A DNA stretch of 64,000 nucleotides from Bacteroidota bacterium (GCA_030147525.1 JASBVF010000032.1:165547-229546), one strand, 5' to 3'; positions 9,541-17,862 are shown, numbered from the stretch's first letter. The notes: generated from the letters alone by a model not told the origin. Made by a program: numbers and translations.

Positions 9541-9625
9541 AATGGTTAATTGTTAGTGGTTCATGGAGAATGGAAAGTGGATAATGGTGATCAGATTAAC
9601 AATTATCCATTTACCATTAACCATT
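9541..9625. repeat. Nested inverted repeat in intergenic region
   Basis: The outer arms AATGGTTAAT (9541-9550) and ATTAACCATT (9616-9625) are perfect complements. Inner arms GGATAAT (9579-9585) and ATTATCC (9602-9608) pair as well. The left arm region repeats TGG-containing words every 7-10 nt. It sits between the FAD oxidoreductase stop and the arginine deiminase start and may be a hairpin terminator or another word-array element. Confidence 0.5.
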
Positions 9626-9626
9626 A

Positions 9627-10793
9627 TTAAACAACTTTTTCTATTTCATAAATCGAGTTGATTTTTCCGGCAAAGATGCAATAAAAGTCAGGATTTCGAT
9701 GAAGCACGGAGATTTCCGTCGGCCTTCCGTCGTCGATGAAATTAGCCTTCAGCTTCGATTTGATCGTGAAATACGAAGTCAGGTAATTCAACTCCACCTT
9801 GTCCGAAAAATAGCGGCTGATCTGGCCCATCATCTTCCGGTAGTTGGAGCGGGGTTTCGCTTCGCAAAAATTACAATTGGCAATAAAATCAGGCTTACAA
9901 TCCGGGTTTCGTTGCTGACAATCGAAGTGCGGAAGGTTGTCGTACGACACCTTGTGGTGCGTGTACGCCACCGACGAAAGCGACAGCAGTTCCGACTTTC
10001 CGTAAGGCATGATCGAGCCGAATTGCCCGTCCATCACCGTCAGTCCGATGTCTTTCAACTGCGGCGAAGTGAGGAAGGCAATCTCCGAAATTTCGTGCAT
10101 CAGGTTGATGTCGTCCAGCCCGAACTGCCGGTTGACGGCATTGCTGCCGCAATAGGTGGCATTGATGACCGTCGTGGCCCGTACGTCGGCAAGCGCTTCG
10201 TTTTCAAGGTTTTGTAAAACAAGCTCCCACTCCCCTGCCCCTTTCGCCGCCGAGTGTATTTTAGTAAAAAACCTCACCTCGATGCCCGGCGTGTTCAGCA
10301 CTTTTTCCTTGTAAAACTCCCCGATCAGGATGGGGTCGAAAGTATATTCCGTCGTCAGGTAGAGCGATTCCAGGCGGTCGTAATTGATTAGCGGATGCTC
10401 CTCCACCCTTTCGCAGCGGATGCCGATGAATTCGCAAAAACGCTCGAACTGCGCCGCATCCGTAAAGCTGCCGAACTTGTCGATAGCGTAGTATTTTTCA
10501 TACTCGAAATGGATGAACGGCCGGTGTTCCTCCGTGAAGCGCTCCTTGTGGTCATCGCTCATGATGGCCGTCGCCACGCTGCGGGGATAATGGTAGCCGC
10601 CGTGCAGCCTCGCCTGGTTGACGATGCTGGCTTTTTTGAACATCTCTCGTTCCTTCTCGACGATGCAGACCCGGTAGCCCTTGCCGGCCAGGTACAGCGC
10701 CGCATAGCAGCCGAAGATGCCGCCGCCGGCGATGAGAAAGTCGTATGTTTTGGATGGTTGGATGGTATTGAGTTTTGCGGTTTTAGGAAAAAA
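9627..10793 (-). CDS. FAD-dependent oxidoreductase (DAO type), start codon missing in this reading
   Basis: A conserved dinucleotide-binding N-terminus reads TYDFLIAGGGIFGCYAALYL (the GGGIFG FAD motif), followed by RLHGGYHYPRS and a DAO-like body. The first ATG in frame (10643) lies after the FAD motif and would delete it. Upstream the frame stays open to a TGA at 10794-10796 but contains no ATG, GTG or TTG. An ATG exists at 10804 in another frame; one extra base in the A6 run at 10788-10793 would join it to this frame. So the true start is non-standard, or there is a homopolymer indel (sequencing or real). Substrate unknown. It is the third gene after a GT2 transferase and an aldo/keto reductase. 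Confidence 0.7.
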   Translation of the reverse strand, partial: FFPKTAKLNTIQPSKTYDFLIAGGGIFGCYAALYLAGKGYRVCIVEKEREMFKKASIVNQARLHGGYHYPRSVATAIMSDDHKERFTEEHRPFIHFEYEKYYAIDKFGSFTDAAQFERFCEFIGIRCERVEEHPLINYDRLESLYLTTEYTFDPILIGEFYKEKVLNTPGIEVRFFTKIHSAAKGAGEWELVLQNLENEALADVRATTVINATYCGSNAVNRQFGLDDINLMHEISEIAFLTSPQLKDIGLTVMDGQFGSIMPYGKSELLSLSSVAYTHHKVSYDNLPHFDCQQRNPDCKPDFIANCNFCEAKPRSNYRKMMGQISRYFSDKVELNYLTSYFTIKSKLKANFIDDGRPTEISVLHRNPDFYCIFAGKINSIYEIEKVV

Positions 10794-10832
10794 TCAATAA
10801 TCAAAAATCAAGTATCGTAGAATCTTAAATCA
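10749..10832. repeat. Short-word repeats at the start of the FAD gene
   Basis: GGATGGTT/GGATGGTA copies at 10751-10766 and ATCAATA/ATCAAAA/ATCAAGT words at 10794-10815 resemble the word arrays elsewhere in the window. They lie exactly where the FAD oxidoreductase loses its start codon, so repeat change is a possible cause. Confidence 0.4.
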
Positions 10833-10836
10833 ATCC

Positions 10837-11772
10837 TTACGCTCCCAAGCGCTGAAGGTTTTGAAAAACATCACTGAAATCGTTCGCTTTCAGCATTTCA
10901 TAAAAATCAATGCTCGAACGCAACTGCTCCACTCCAGACACGCCTAACAAAATTCCCAGCATATCTGGCTGGTAAAATGCGTGGAGCATGCCGATTTCAT
11001 GCATCGCCGAAAGTTTTGGCCTGTCCGAAACCCGGTTCGCTTCCGCAATGATCTGCCGGATCTTTTCAACGATGGGAGGCTCCGTTGTTACATCAGCGCC
11101 ACGGGCCGCCAGCGAACTTTTGGCTGAATAAGCCGCCGGATCGAGCTTTAACCCGCCCGCATTGATGCCGTAAGCGATGAACCGGCGCTGGCCGTGAAAC
11201 ATGGCGTAGCGATCATAATCCGATTGCAAAACGTTGTGTTTCATTTGAATACAAATATCGAAGTCGAATTCCCGGTTCAGTTCCGCATATTTCTCCGGGT
11301 GCCGGATGCCCGACAACCCGGTGCGCAAACCGTGTTGCCGGGCTATGTCGAGCGCCTCCATCGTTTCACGAACAGCGGAAGCATCGTCCCGGTTGTCCCA
11401 ATGCACCATCAGCGTGGCGAGGTTGCTGCCGAACAACCAGCGGTATTCGTCGAGCATCATCAGCACAAAGGAACGGGTGAGCACATGCTCCGGGGTGCGC
11501 AGGTTGTTCACGCTGCCGATTTTCATCATCACCTCCAGATCGCTCACGCCGTGCGTTTTGATCCATTCCAGCAAGATATTTTCCGCCAGCCGGAAGTGCT
11601 CCGGATTCTTGTCGATGGGGTAATTCGTCGCTCCGTCCACCTCCCGGAAGCCACGTGCATACCACTCGTCGAGCAGGGCGAAGGCGGTTTCCTTCGGCGT
11701 CGTCCAGCCCCACATGGCGGTGCCGAGGAGGAGGATTGGAGGATTGGAGGATGGAAGGATTGAAGGGGGCAT
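10837..11772 (-). CDS. Aldo/keto reductase family protein
   Basis: A 311-residue TIM-barrel protein. It opens LLLGTAMWGW, has VDGATNYP in the place of the catalytic Asp/Tyr motif, MMKIGS for the catalytic Lys, and LMVHWD for the His strand, all typical of aldo/keto reductases. I chose ATG at 11772 because it overlaps the TGA of the upstream glycosyltransferase (TGATG), which indicates translational coupling; longer frames to 12000 are shadows of that gene. The first residues (PPSILPSSNPP) are encoded by a tandem 8-nt array and are probably not part of the fold. The substrate may be a sugar or sugar derivative given the neighbours; this is inference. Confidence 0.75.
   Translation of the reverse strand: MPPSILPSSNPPILLLGTAMWGWTTPKETAFALLDEWYARGFREVDGATNYPIDKNPEHFRLAENILLEWIKTHGVSDLEVMMKIGSVNNLRTPEHVLTRSFVLMMLDEYRWLFGSNLATLMVHWDNRDDASAVRETMEALDIARQHGLRTGLSGIRHPEKYAELNREFDFDICIQMKHNVLQSDYDRYAMFHGQRRFIAYGINAGGLKLDPAAYSAKSSLAARGADVTTEPPIVEKIRQIIAEANRVSDRPKLSAMHEIGMLHAFYQPDMLGILLGVSGVEQLRSSIDFYEMLKANDFSDVFQNLQRLGA
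11730..11769. repeat. Tandem 8-nt array inside the aldo/keto reductase start
   Basis: Five 8-nt units: GGAGGATT, GGAGGATT, GGAGGATG, GAAGGATT, GAAGGGGG. On the coding (minus) strand they supply the codons just after the ATG. This is a word array like those in other junctions but located within coding sequence. Confidence 0.7.
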
Positions 11773-12500
11773 CAGGTGGGCTTTTTGGTTTTCAAAACTT
11801 TCATGGCGGCGAGATACTGCTTGGCCAGCGGCCCGATTTTCACCCGGCTGCTGCTCACGTCGTCGGTCCACTGCACGGGAAGTTCCAGCATTTTCAGGCC
11901 CTGCCATTCTGCGACGGTGAGCAGCTCGGTGGAGAAAAACCAGCCGTCGCTCACGGCGCCGCCCTCGTGCAGCGGCGCATATACCTCCCGGCGCAACCAT
12001 TTAAACCCGCACATGCCGTCGGAAAAACCAACGTTGAGGTAGGTTTTTAAAATAAAATTAAACGCCCTCGACGTGATCTCCCGCTTCAGCGTGCGACCGA
12101 TGACCTTCGATCTCGGGTGCAGACGGGTGGCATACACGAGGTCGTAACCTTGCTTCGCAATGGCGTCGTAAGCTTCCGGGAAATGCGACAGATCGGTCGC
12201 CAGGTCGAGGTCCATGTAGCCCACGATGTCTGCCCCCGACTGTCCCCAGGAATGTTTGAGCGCCAGCCCGACGCCCTTGCGGGGCACCGTCAGCGGCACG
12301 ATTTCGGGGTGGCGTTGGTGCAGCGATTCTGCGATTTCCAGCGTGCGGTCTTTCGAGCCGTTGTCGGCGATCACGATGCGCCACTGGCCCGGCGTGGGGT
12401 AGTTTTTTTTCAAAAAACCGTGCAGACTCAGCACCTGCCGTTCGAGGGTCGGCTCTTCGTTGAGTACGGGAATGGTAACATCGAAGGTCATTTCAGGCAT
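11772..12500 (-). CDS. GT2 family glycosyltransferase (DPM1/DolP-mannose synthase-like)
   Basis: A 242-residue single-domain GT-A protein. It opens DVTIPVLNEEPTLE, has IADNGSKDRT (nucleotide-sugar binding), YMDLDLATD as the DxD metal motif near residue 95, and a cytoplasmic C-terminus without transmembrane helices. This pattern matches polyprenyl-phosphate glycosyltransferases of the DPM1 subgroup, which move a sugar to a lipid carrier; the exact sugar is unknown. It is the first gene of a leftward operon with the aldo/keto reductase and the FAD oxidoreductase. A -7 box (TATCTTTG, minus strand) lies at 12520-12527, 20 nt upstream of the ATG. Confidence 0.85.
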   Translation of the reverse strand: MPEMTFDVTIPVLNEEPTLERQVLSLHGFLKKNYPTPGQWRIVIADNGSKDRTLEIAESLHQRHPEIVPLTVPRKGVGLALKHSWGQSGADIVGYMDLDLATDLSHFPEAYDAIAKQGYDLVYATRLHPRSKVIGRTLKREITSRAFNFILKTYLNVGFSDGMCGFKWLRREVYAPLHEGGAVSDGWFFSTELLTVAEWQGLKMLELPVQWTDDVSSSRVKIGPLAKQYLAAMKVLKTKKPT

Positions 12501-12519
12501 ATTTCAATTTTTTCGGGAG

Positions 12520-12527
12520 CAAAGATA
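12520..12527 (-). promoter_or_regulatory. Putative -7 box of the GT2 operon
   Basis: TATCTTTG on the minus strand is an exact match to TAnnTTTG, just upstream of the GT2 start. A CAAA (TTTG on the minus strand) at 12554-12557 is a possible -33 element, spaced somewhat wider than usual. Confidence 0.5.
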
Positions 12528-12627
12528 AAAAAGCCGGGAATGCGGGGTACCCTCAAATGACTCGTCCATTTTTTTGATATCACCATCTGTCACAGCCACT
12601 TTTTCCATTGCTGCAGCAGGACATATA

Positions 12628-12720
12628 ATGAGCGCAAAAGATTGGGAAAAGCGTCAAGGAATAGCAAAGAAATTGACACCAGCAGATCAGTCAATCTTGA
12701 CACCAAATTTTAAATCATGA
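12628..12720 (+). CDS. Possible 30-residue ORF or gene remnant (doubtful)
   Basis: ATG at 12628 opens a 30-codon frame rich in charged residues (starting MSAKDWEKRQG) and ending TGA at 12718. The frame is also open upstream without a start, so it could be the tail of a decayed gene. It contains two direct 9-nt repeats TTGACACCA (12673-12681 and 12697-12705). No homologue is recognised and there is no convincing translation signal. Confidence 0.15.
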   Translation: MSAKDWEKRQGIAKKLTPADQSILTPNFKS

Positions 12721-12741
12721 GAGTCGAATGATGATTTAAAA
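12708..12741 (-). terminator. Hairpin after the DUF819 gene
   Basis: TTTTAAATCAT (12708-12718) and ATGATTTAAAA (12731-12741) form an 11-bp perfect stem with a 12-nt loop, a few bases beyond the DUF819 stop codon. The distal arm ends in T on the minus strand, fitting a weak intrinsic terminator. Confidence 0.55.
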
Positions 12742-12745
12742 AACC

Positions 12746-13876
12746 TTATTTCGTCAGCCAGGCTTTTAGCAAATTACCGACAGCCACGCCGATGAAGTTA
12801 GCGGCAGCGATACCCACCAGCCCGGTCGCAATACCGGAAAATACCAGTGAGCGGTTTTTAATGACAGCGGCTACCTGCCCGATGAATGGCGGCCCGTACA
12901 ACCCGGCTGTAGAGGTTATTATCATCGTGTCCCGGTCGATATTCAACAAGCGGCAAAACACCGCATGAAGAGCTACAGCCACGAGCATCACGACCGCACA
13001 GAAGCCGATGAGCAGCCAGCCATTGGCAAAAATCTCTGTGAAGTCAGCCATCATGCCGATGGCAATACTAAACATGAGCAGCAGGTATTTTCCTGATTCG
13101 TAGGCGCCGCCCAGGTTTCGGATTTTTTCAAAAAAAGAAGCACCGACGCTGAGGGCTGAAAGCAATAAAATGATAAGGCCCGGCTTGTCGAGGGAGCCGG
13201 TAGTTAGTTTTACAACCAAAATGGAAATACCGGCCAACAGCAGCGTCAGGCCCACTGCCTTGAGAATTGCCGCCCAACTGAAGTTGTTTTTAGGTAAAAA
13301 CTCATCCACTCCAGCATGTTTATCCCCTTGAAAATCAGGGAGAAACAACCCGAAGAAACGGTGCGCCACCGAAGTCAGAAAAACCAGGTACACTCCGCCG
13401 CAGGCAATTTCTGCTGCGTTAAGTTGAACGAAGGTTTCATTACTTGCTTCCAGCGCAATGCCGACTGCATTCATATTCGGGGTGCCTCCTATGAAAACGC
13501 CGGTGAGCATGCCGGAAAGCAGCCATGTATCGGGAAGCATTTTGTTAAAAAGCCATGCAGAAAGTGTGACGCTGATGATGGTACCGGCAGCCATGAGACC
13601 AAAAGACAGGATGGTGGTTTTAGCAAGACGCAGCCATGCCACAAAATCTGTGGAGTAAAGCAGTAAGGGAATGGCCAGAATAATGGTACCCTGCGTGAAA
13701 TGCATGGAAAGCCCATCGTCCAGCGGAAAAGGTGTCAGGTTTCGCATTCCGATACCTACGATGTAACAAAGTACCACCGGACTCAGCCAGCTTTCGGTTC
13801 CCATCCGCTTCGTCAGCCGGGTGAGAAAGTAAGGCAAAACACAGATGAGCATTGCCTGAAAGACGGCATAGATCAT
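12746..13876 (-). CDS. DUF819 (YjcL-type) integral membrane protein
   Basis: A 376-residue, strongly hydrophobic protein with about ten transmembrane segments. Recognisable DUF819 features are the pattern reading LSGMLTGVFIGGTPNMNAVG near residues 140-160 and a C-terminal half that repeats the N-terminal fold with TAGLYGPPFIGQVAAV. The family resembles sodium-dependent symporter-type folds; no substrate has been firmly assigned. It lies just upstream of the desaturase in the same direction, with a terminator between them, so they are probably separate units. Confidence 0.78.
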   Translation of the reverse strand: MIYAVFQAMLICVLPYFLTRLTKRMGTESWLSPVVLCYIVGIGMRNLTPFPLDDGLSMHFTQGTIILAIPLLLYSTDFVAWLRLAKTTILSFGLMAAGTIISVTLSAWLFNKMLPDTWLLSGMLTGVFIGGTPNMNAVGIALEASNETFVQLNAAEIACGGVYLVFLTSVAHRFFGLFLPDFQGDKHAGVDEFLPKNNFSWAAILKAVGLTLLLAGISILVVKLTTGSLDKPGLIILLLSALSVGASFFEKIRNLGGAYESGKYLLLMFSIAIGMMADFTEIFANGWLLIGFCAVVMLVAVALHAVFCRLLNIDRDTMIITSTAGLYGPPFIGQVAAVIKNRSLVFSGIATGLVGIAAANFIGVAVGNLLKAWLTK

Positions 13877-13912
13877 TGTTTTTCGTTTTAGATTCGAAGA
13901 AAAGTGTTTGAC

Positions 13913-13954
13913 GAAAAAGCCTTTAGTTTCGAATCGAGTCCGGAACTAAAGGCT
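13913..13954 (-). terminator. Intrinsic terminator of the desaturase
   Basis: AGCCTTTAGTT (13918-13928) pairs perfectly with AACTAAAGGCT (13944-13954), an 11-bp stem. On the minus strand it is followed by a run of T (13917 to 13913). It lies 20 nt past the desaturase stop codon. Confidence 0.75.
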
Positions 13955-13973
13955 TGCAAACTTACCTGTTTTT

Positions 13974-15056
13974 TCAGCTGTTGCCCAGCTCTTTCAACCT
14001 CCGCACATGCGAAGCGATGGCTCCACCCAGAGTTGGCAAAACATTGTAAGCAATGCCGTATTCTTTGGCGGTTTGCTGTACGATGGGTGCTATTCTTGGG
14101 TAGTGTACGTGGCAAATATGAGGAAAAAGGTGATGTTCTACCTGAAAATTCAGCCCGCCGGTGTACCATCTGAGCCATTTGCTGTGTGTAGCGAAGTTGA
14201 AGGTCGTTTCCAGTTCATGAACCACCCAGTCGTTTTCGATAATGCCTTCCGAGTTTTGCAGCGGCTGACCAGCTCCTTCCACCACATGTGCCAGCTGAAA
14301 TACAACTGTTAAAATGCAGCCTGCAACCCAATGCATCAGGAAGAATGCTGCAAGCACCTGCCAGATGGTATAGCTGGTGATCAGCAACGGCAAGCCAATG
14401 AGCGTAAAAAGATAGGCAGCTTTGAAAACGGACAATTTCACCATTTCAACCGTAGGGTTGAGGCGGTGTTGCCGGGTGATGCCTGACTTATTAAAAGCAA
14501 CCAGCTGGACAAAATCGTTGACGAGTTTTGACAATGTTAACAACCCGTAAAGAAAGAAAGCGTAAATGTGTTGGTAGCGGTGGGCTTTGGACAAGGGTGC
14601 ATGGTCGGAAAGACGGATGGGGCCGTGAGAAGCAATATCGATGTCCAGCCCGTCAATATTGGTAAAGGTGTGGTGAAACCCATTGTGATTAACCTTCCAG
14701 TTGAACACGTTGCTGCCCAGCAAATACATGCTGGTGCTCATAAGTTGGTTCACCCATTTTTTACTGGAGTAAGACCCGTGTACAGCGTCGTGCATCACGC
14801 CCATACCGACGCCTGCTTTACCCACTCCAATCAGCACGACCATACCCAACGCAACCCAGCCGCTCATCGGAACGGTGATTAACAAGATGAATGGTACGAT
14901 GTAGATGGACAGCATGGCGACTGATTTGACTTTCATTTTCCAGTTGCCATTGATGGAGAGGTTGTTGGATTTGAAGTATTCGCTGACGTTTTTACGGAGA
15001 GCGACGGCAAATTCGGCCTGAGCGTTGGCCTGTGTTTTAAATTTTACTGATTTCAT
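13974..15056 (-). CDS. Membrane fatty-acid (acyl-CoA/lipid) desaturase
   Basis: A 360-residue protein with the three His boxes of membrane di-iron desaturases in order: HDAVH, HNGFHH (in VNHNGFHHTFTN) and the C-terminal QVEHHLFPH box. The last box, with QVEHH rather than HxxHH, is typical of front-end (delta-6-type or linoleoyl-CoA) desaturases, although there is no N-terminal cytochrome b5 domain. Several hydrophobic helices flank the boxes. It would introduce a double bond into membrane acyl chains using O2 and an electron donor. I use ATG at 15056 (MKSVKFKTQ); an upstream ATG at 15155 adds 33 residues without family resemblance. Confidence 0.88.
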   Translation of the reverse strand: MKSVKFKTQANAQAEFAVALRKNVSEYFKSNNLSINGNWKMKVKSVAMLSIYIVPFILLITVPMSGWVALGMVVLIGVGKAGVGMGVMHDAVHGSYSSKKWVNQLMSTSMYLLGSNVFNWKVNHNGFHHTFTNIDGLDIDIASHGPIRLSDHAPLSKAHRYQHIYAFFLYGLLTLSKLVNDFVQLVAFNKSGITRQHRLNPTVEMVKLSVFKAAYLFTLIGLPLLITSYTIWQVLAAFFLMHWVAGCILTVVFQLAHVVEGAGQPLQNSEGIIENDWVVHELETTFNFATHSKWLRWYTGGLNFQVEHHLFPHICHVHYPRIAPIVQQTAKEYGIAYNVLPTLGGAIASHVRRLKELGNS

Positions 15057-15156
15057 AAAAATAATACTAAAGTTAACAGCCTTTTCAGGCAAAAAATAAT
15101 TCCAGCATTCACAGCTGTCTCGACCGGATTTCATGAATTGAAAGCAGTCAATCAAT

Positions 15157-15597
15157 TGTTACTATTCAGGTTTAATTAAAATTGGCATACAGGAAGCTCA
15201 AAGGCTTTTCATTTACCTGGAAGCATGATTTTAAAAAGGTAGGTAATTCCGGGAATGAAGATTTGTTGCATTGGCGCTTTCACCCCTGCATTCAACATAT
15301 CGAGGTATCAAAAAGATGATTGGGGAACTTGAAATTCGGATTATCGAACTATTGATTATCAATATCTTATTTTCTAAATAACTCAAATAAGTCTCAAGGG
15401 ATAATAGGGAAACAATGATGATTAACGGGAAAATTTTAAATCTTACCCCCGGAAAAAAAGGAAGAAAGAAATAAAACATGCGAGCTAATTTAATTGTCAG
15501 CGTCCATGCTTTCCTAGCTGAAACCGGGAAATTCCGGTAATTTATTTGGCTTTGTATTGGTCGACTGGCTTGAATTCTGAAAAAATAACGGTCAAAG
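15157..15597. other. Gene-free AT-rich region
   Basis: No coding frame with family resemblance is visible on either strand. The one long minus-strand frame here overlaps the Clp-like gene in another phase and has no recognisable content. A small hairpin ACCGG(GAAATT)CCGGT at 15523-15538 might serve the leftward Clp-like gene. Confidence 0.5.
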
Positions 15598-17862
15598 CTA
15601 CAACTTCTTAACGGAAATATTCCTGTCAAAATCCACCTCCAGTTTCCCGTCCGTTGCATCAGGATGTTCGAGCAGCCAGTTGGCAAGCGGCCGAAGGATG
15701 AAATCTTCCAGTGCCCGCTGCAAGGGTCTTGCACCATATTTTTCATGAAAACCGATCTCCGTCAGGTAATTGAGTACCCGGTCAGTAAAAACAAGTTGCA
15801 GACCACGCTTGGTGAATCCTTCCCGTTGTTTGGCCTCTTCCAGTTCCTTGAGGGCAATCTGGCGAATATTGTCCTGACTTAGCGGCTGGAATACCACAAT
15901 TCCGTCTATCCGGTTCATGAATTCAGGCCTGAAATGCCTGCCAATTGCCGACCGGTACACCTCGTCGTCGATGGCTCGCTGTCCAAAACCGAGCGCACGG
16001 TGGTTGGTTGCTCCCAGGTTGGTCGTCAGAATGATGATGCAGTTTCGGAAATTGGTAATACGCCCGAAAGCATCCACCAGCATCCCCTCGTCCATCACCG
16101 TAAGGAAGGCATCGAAAATTGCAGGCGTCGCCTTCTCGGCCTCATCGAGCAGCAGCACGGCAAAAGGCCGCTCCCGCACATCGCTCACCAGCTTCCCCGG
16201 CTCCAGTCCGGCGCCCAGAAAACGAGTGATTTGGGACGGATGCTGAAATTCACTCATGTCGATGCGAATGAGGGGTGACTGCCGCTGGCCTTTTCCAAAA
16301 AAGTACTGCGCCAGCGCCTGGGCACTGGCCGTTTTTCCTACGCCCGTCGGGCCTGCAAAAATGAGCGTGGTGATGGGTTTGAGCGGATTGTTCAAACCGG
16401 CTTTGAACACTTTCACGATGTCGCTCAATTTCTCCACTGCCGCTTCCTGACCGATGATCCGGCTGTTAAAAAACTGCTCCAACTCCTGCTGGTCAAGTAG
16501 CAGGTCATCCCGGAGGAATAGCTCCGGCAGCCCCGTCCTGCGAATGAACTGGGTGATGACATCCCTCCGTGAAACTTCTGTTTTTTGATGAAATAACGCC
16601 TCACTCACGCACTCGCCCAGGAAGCGAATGCCCTTGCCGGGAAAACTTTCATAGGGATAAAAACGCTTGAGCAAACGCAAAGCCATACCAAGCGCATCGT
16701 TCGATACGTGCACTTTGAGATTTTGCCGGAGGTAGGCTGTCAGTTTTTCAAAAACAATATTCAGCTGCTTCTCCGGCAGTTCCCGGATGGTGATAAATTG
16801 TAAGCTTTCGACGAAGCCGGGCAGGAGTCGGCGCATGCTTTCCAGTTGTTGAGGTGTCACCTCGCCCACCAGCTGCAACCGCCCCTGTTGAATGAATGGC
16901 AGCAGGTAAGCCGCCACACTGTCCTCCACGCCTTTACCACCTTCCTGCAGCAAACGAACGATGTCTTCCACCCAAAGGATGCCGTTCACGGTATTTAACT
17001 CCCAGACCAGTTCCTCGACGGTTTCCTGCCATTCGCCGAGGTATTTGCTGGTAGCGGTGAAGCGTTGAGCCTGAATGCGCCAGAAGGTATATTCAAGGTC
17101 GTTTTTCTTGGCTGCCTGTGTCAGCTTGCGAAAAGTCTGCCGCAGCACGGCGCTCTTTCCTACCCCGTTATTTCCAACAAGCAAAACACTGGCCCGCTGG
17201 ACGAATAACTTTTCAGTCGCTTGCACAACGTATTCCTCCAATTCCCAGGCAGCATCCGGCATGGCGGTAAGGTTTCGCTGAACAGCTTTCGGGTAGGGAT
17301 AGCGTTCGGCAAGGCGTTCGAGGTTTTTGGGTTGTTCGGTCTTGTTCCAGTCATAGGAAAAAAAATATTCCTCGTTTACCCGCAGTGTGAGCACCTCAAG
17401 CGAAGGGAGGGGATACTGCGCCATTCGATAGACTTCTTCCGGCTGCTCGTTGTCGAGAGCATTGATGATGAAATGCCGGGCCAGGTTTTCCAACTGACTG
17501 ATTTCATAACAAAAAAAACTTTCGTCGAGCAATGGTAGGAAGCACTCGTAAACGCCCGGCTCACCTTCGCCGTACACCAACGGGGTTGAAATTTTCACCT
17601 TGCCCGTCAGGGGGAACGCACCCGCCCCCCAGCGGTAGGTTGGCCGCAGGCTGACTTCAATCATTTTGAGTGCCGGGGATTTCATTTCCAGCAACGGGTA
17701 ATCACCATCTTTTTTGTACTGGCGCTGCAGGTGGTTGGTTAAAACTGATTTCAGCCTGCGGGCGTCCGTTTCAACAGCCTGGTATTCCGTACCGACCAGA
17801 ATGCCCAGCACAGCATGCTGATTCAGGTTAAAACAAAGCAGCGGATAGGTAATTTTTTCCAT
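15598..17862 (-). CDS. Divergent Clp/Hsp100-like double AAA+ ATPase with unrecognised N-domain
   Basis: A 754-residue protein. Residues 1-~200 do not resemble the Clp N-domain and I do not recognise them. AAA-1 has Walker A GNNGVGKS (230-237), but its Walker B reads ILWVED with the acidic pair as Glu299-Asp300 instead of Asp-Glu. The Arg-finger segment (normally ERRFQ) is replaced by PGFVESLQ, so AAA-1 may bind but not hydrolyse ATP. The ClpB coiled-coil M-domain is absent. AAA-2 is canonical: GPTGVGKT (504-511), VLLLDEAEKA (Asp573-Glu574), RPEFMNRID (Arg finger), and a C-terminal GARPLQRALE sensor 2. It is likely an unfoldase or disaggregase with a special substrate. The start is ATG 17862; a TTG at 17877 would add 5 residues. 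No T6SS genes are nearby, so it is not an obvious ClpV. Confidence 0.8.
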   Translation of the reverse strand: MEKITYPLLCFNLNQHAVLGILVGTEYQAVETDARRLKSVLTNHLQRQYKKDGDYPLLEMKSPALKMIEVSLRPTYRWGAGAFPLTGKVKISTPLVYGEGEPGVYECFLPLLDESFFCYEISQLENLARHFIINALDNEQPEEVYRMAQYPLPSLEVLTLRVNEEYFFSYDWNKTEQPKNLERLAERYPYPKAVQRNLTAMPDAAWELEEYVVQATEKLFVQRASVLLVGNNGVGKSAVLRQTFRKLTQAAKKNDLEYTFWRIQAQRFTATSKYLGEWQETVEELVWELNTVNGILWVEDIVRLLQEGGKGVEDSVAAYLLPFIQQGRLQLVGEVTPQQLESMRRLLPGFVESLQFITIRELPEKQLNIVFEKLTAYLRQNLKVHVSNDALGMALRLLKRFYPYESFPGKGIRFLGECVSEALFHQKTEVSRRDVITQFIRRTGLPELFLRDDLLLDQQELEQFFNSRIIGQEAAVEKLSDIVKVFKAGLNNPLKPITTLIFAGPTGVGKTASAQALAQYFFGKGQRQSPLIRIDMSEFQHPSQITRFLGAGLEPGKLVSDVRERPFAVLLLDEAEKATPAIFDAFLTVMDEGMLVDAFGRITNFRNCIIILTTNLGATNHRALGFGQRAIDDEVYRSAIGRHFRPEFMNRIDGIVVFQPLSQDNIRQIALKELEEAKQREGFTKRGLQLVFTDRVLNYLTEIGFHEKYGARPLQRALEDFILRPLANWLLEHPDATDGKLEVDFDRNISVKKL

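Noticed and set aside
11772..12000. Longer start for the aldo/keto reductase at 12000
   Set aside because: The added residues are Arg/Ala-rich shadow sequence of the GT2 gene, and the ATG at 11772 overlaps the GT2 stop in the usual coupled way.
15231..15746. A 171-codon minus-strand frame in the gap and Clp-like gene end
   Set aside because: It overlaps the conserved C-terminus of the ATPase in a different phase and has no recognisable content.
15598..17862. Type VI secretion ClpV
   Set aside because: No other T6SS genes are nearby and the N-domain is not of ClpV type.
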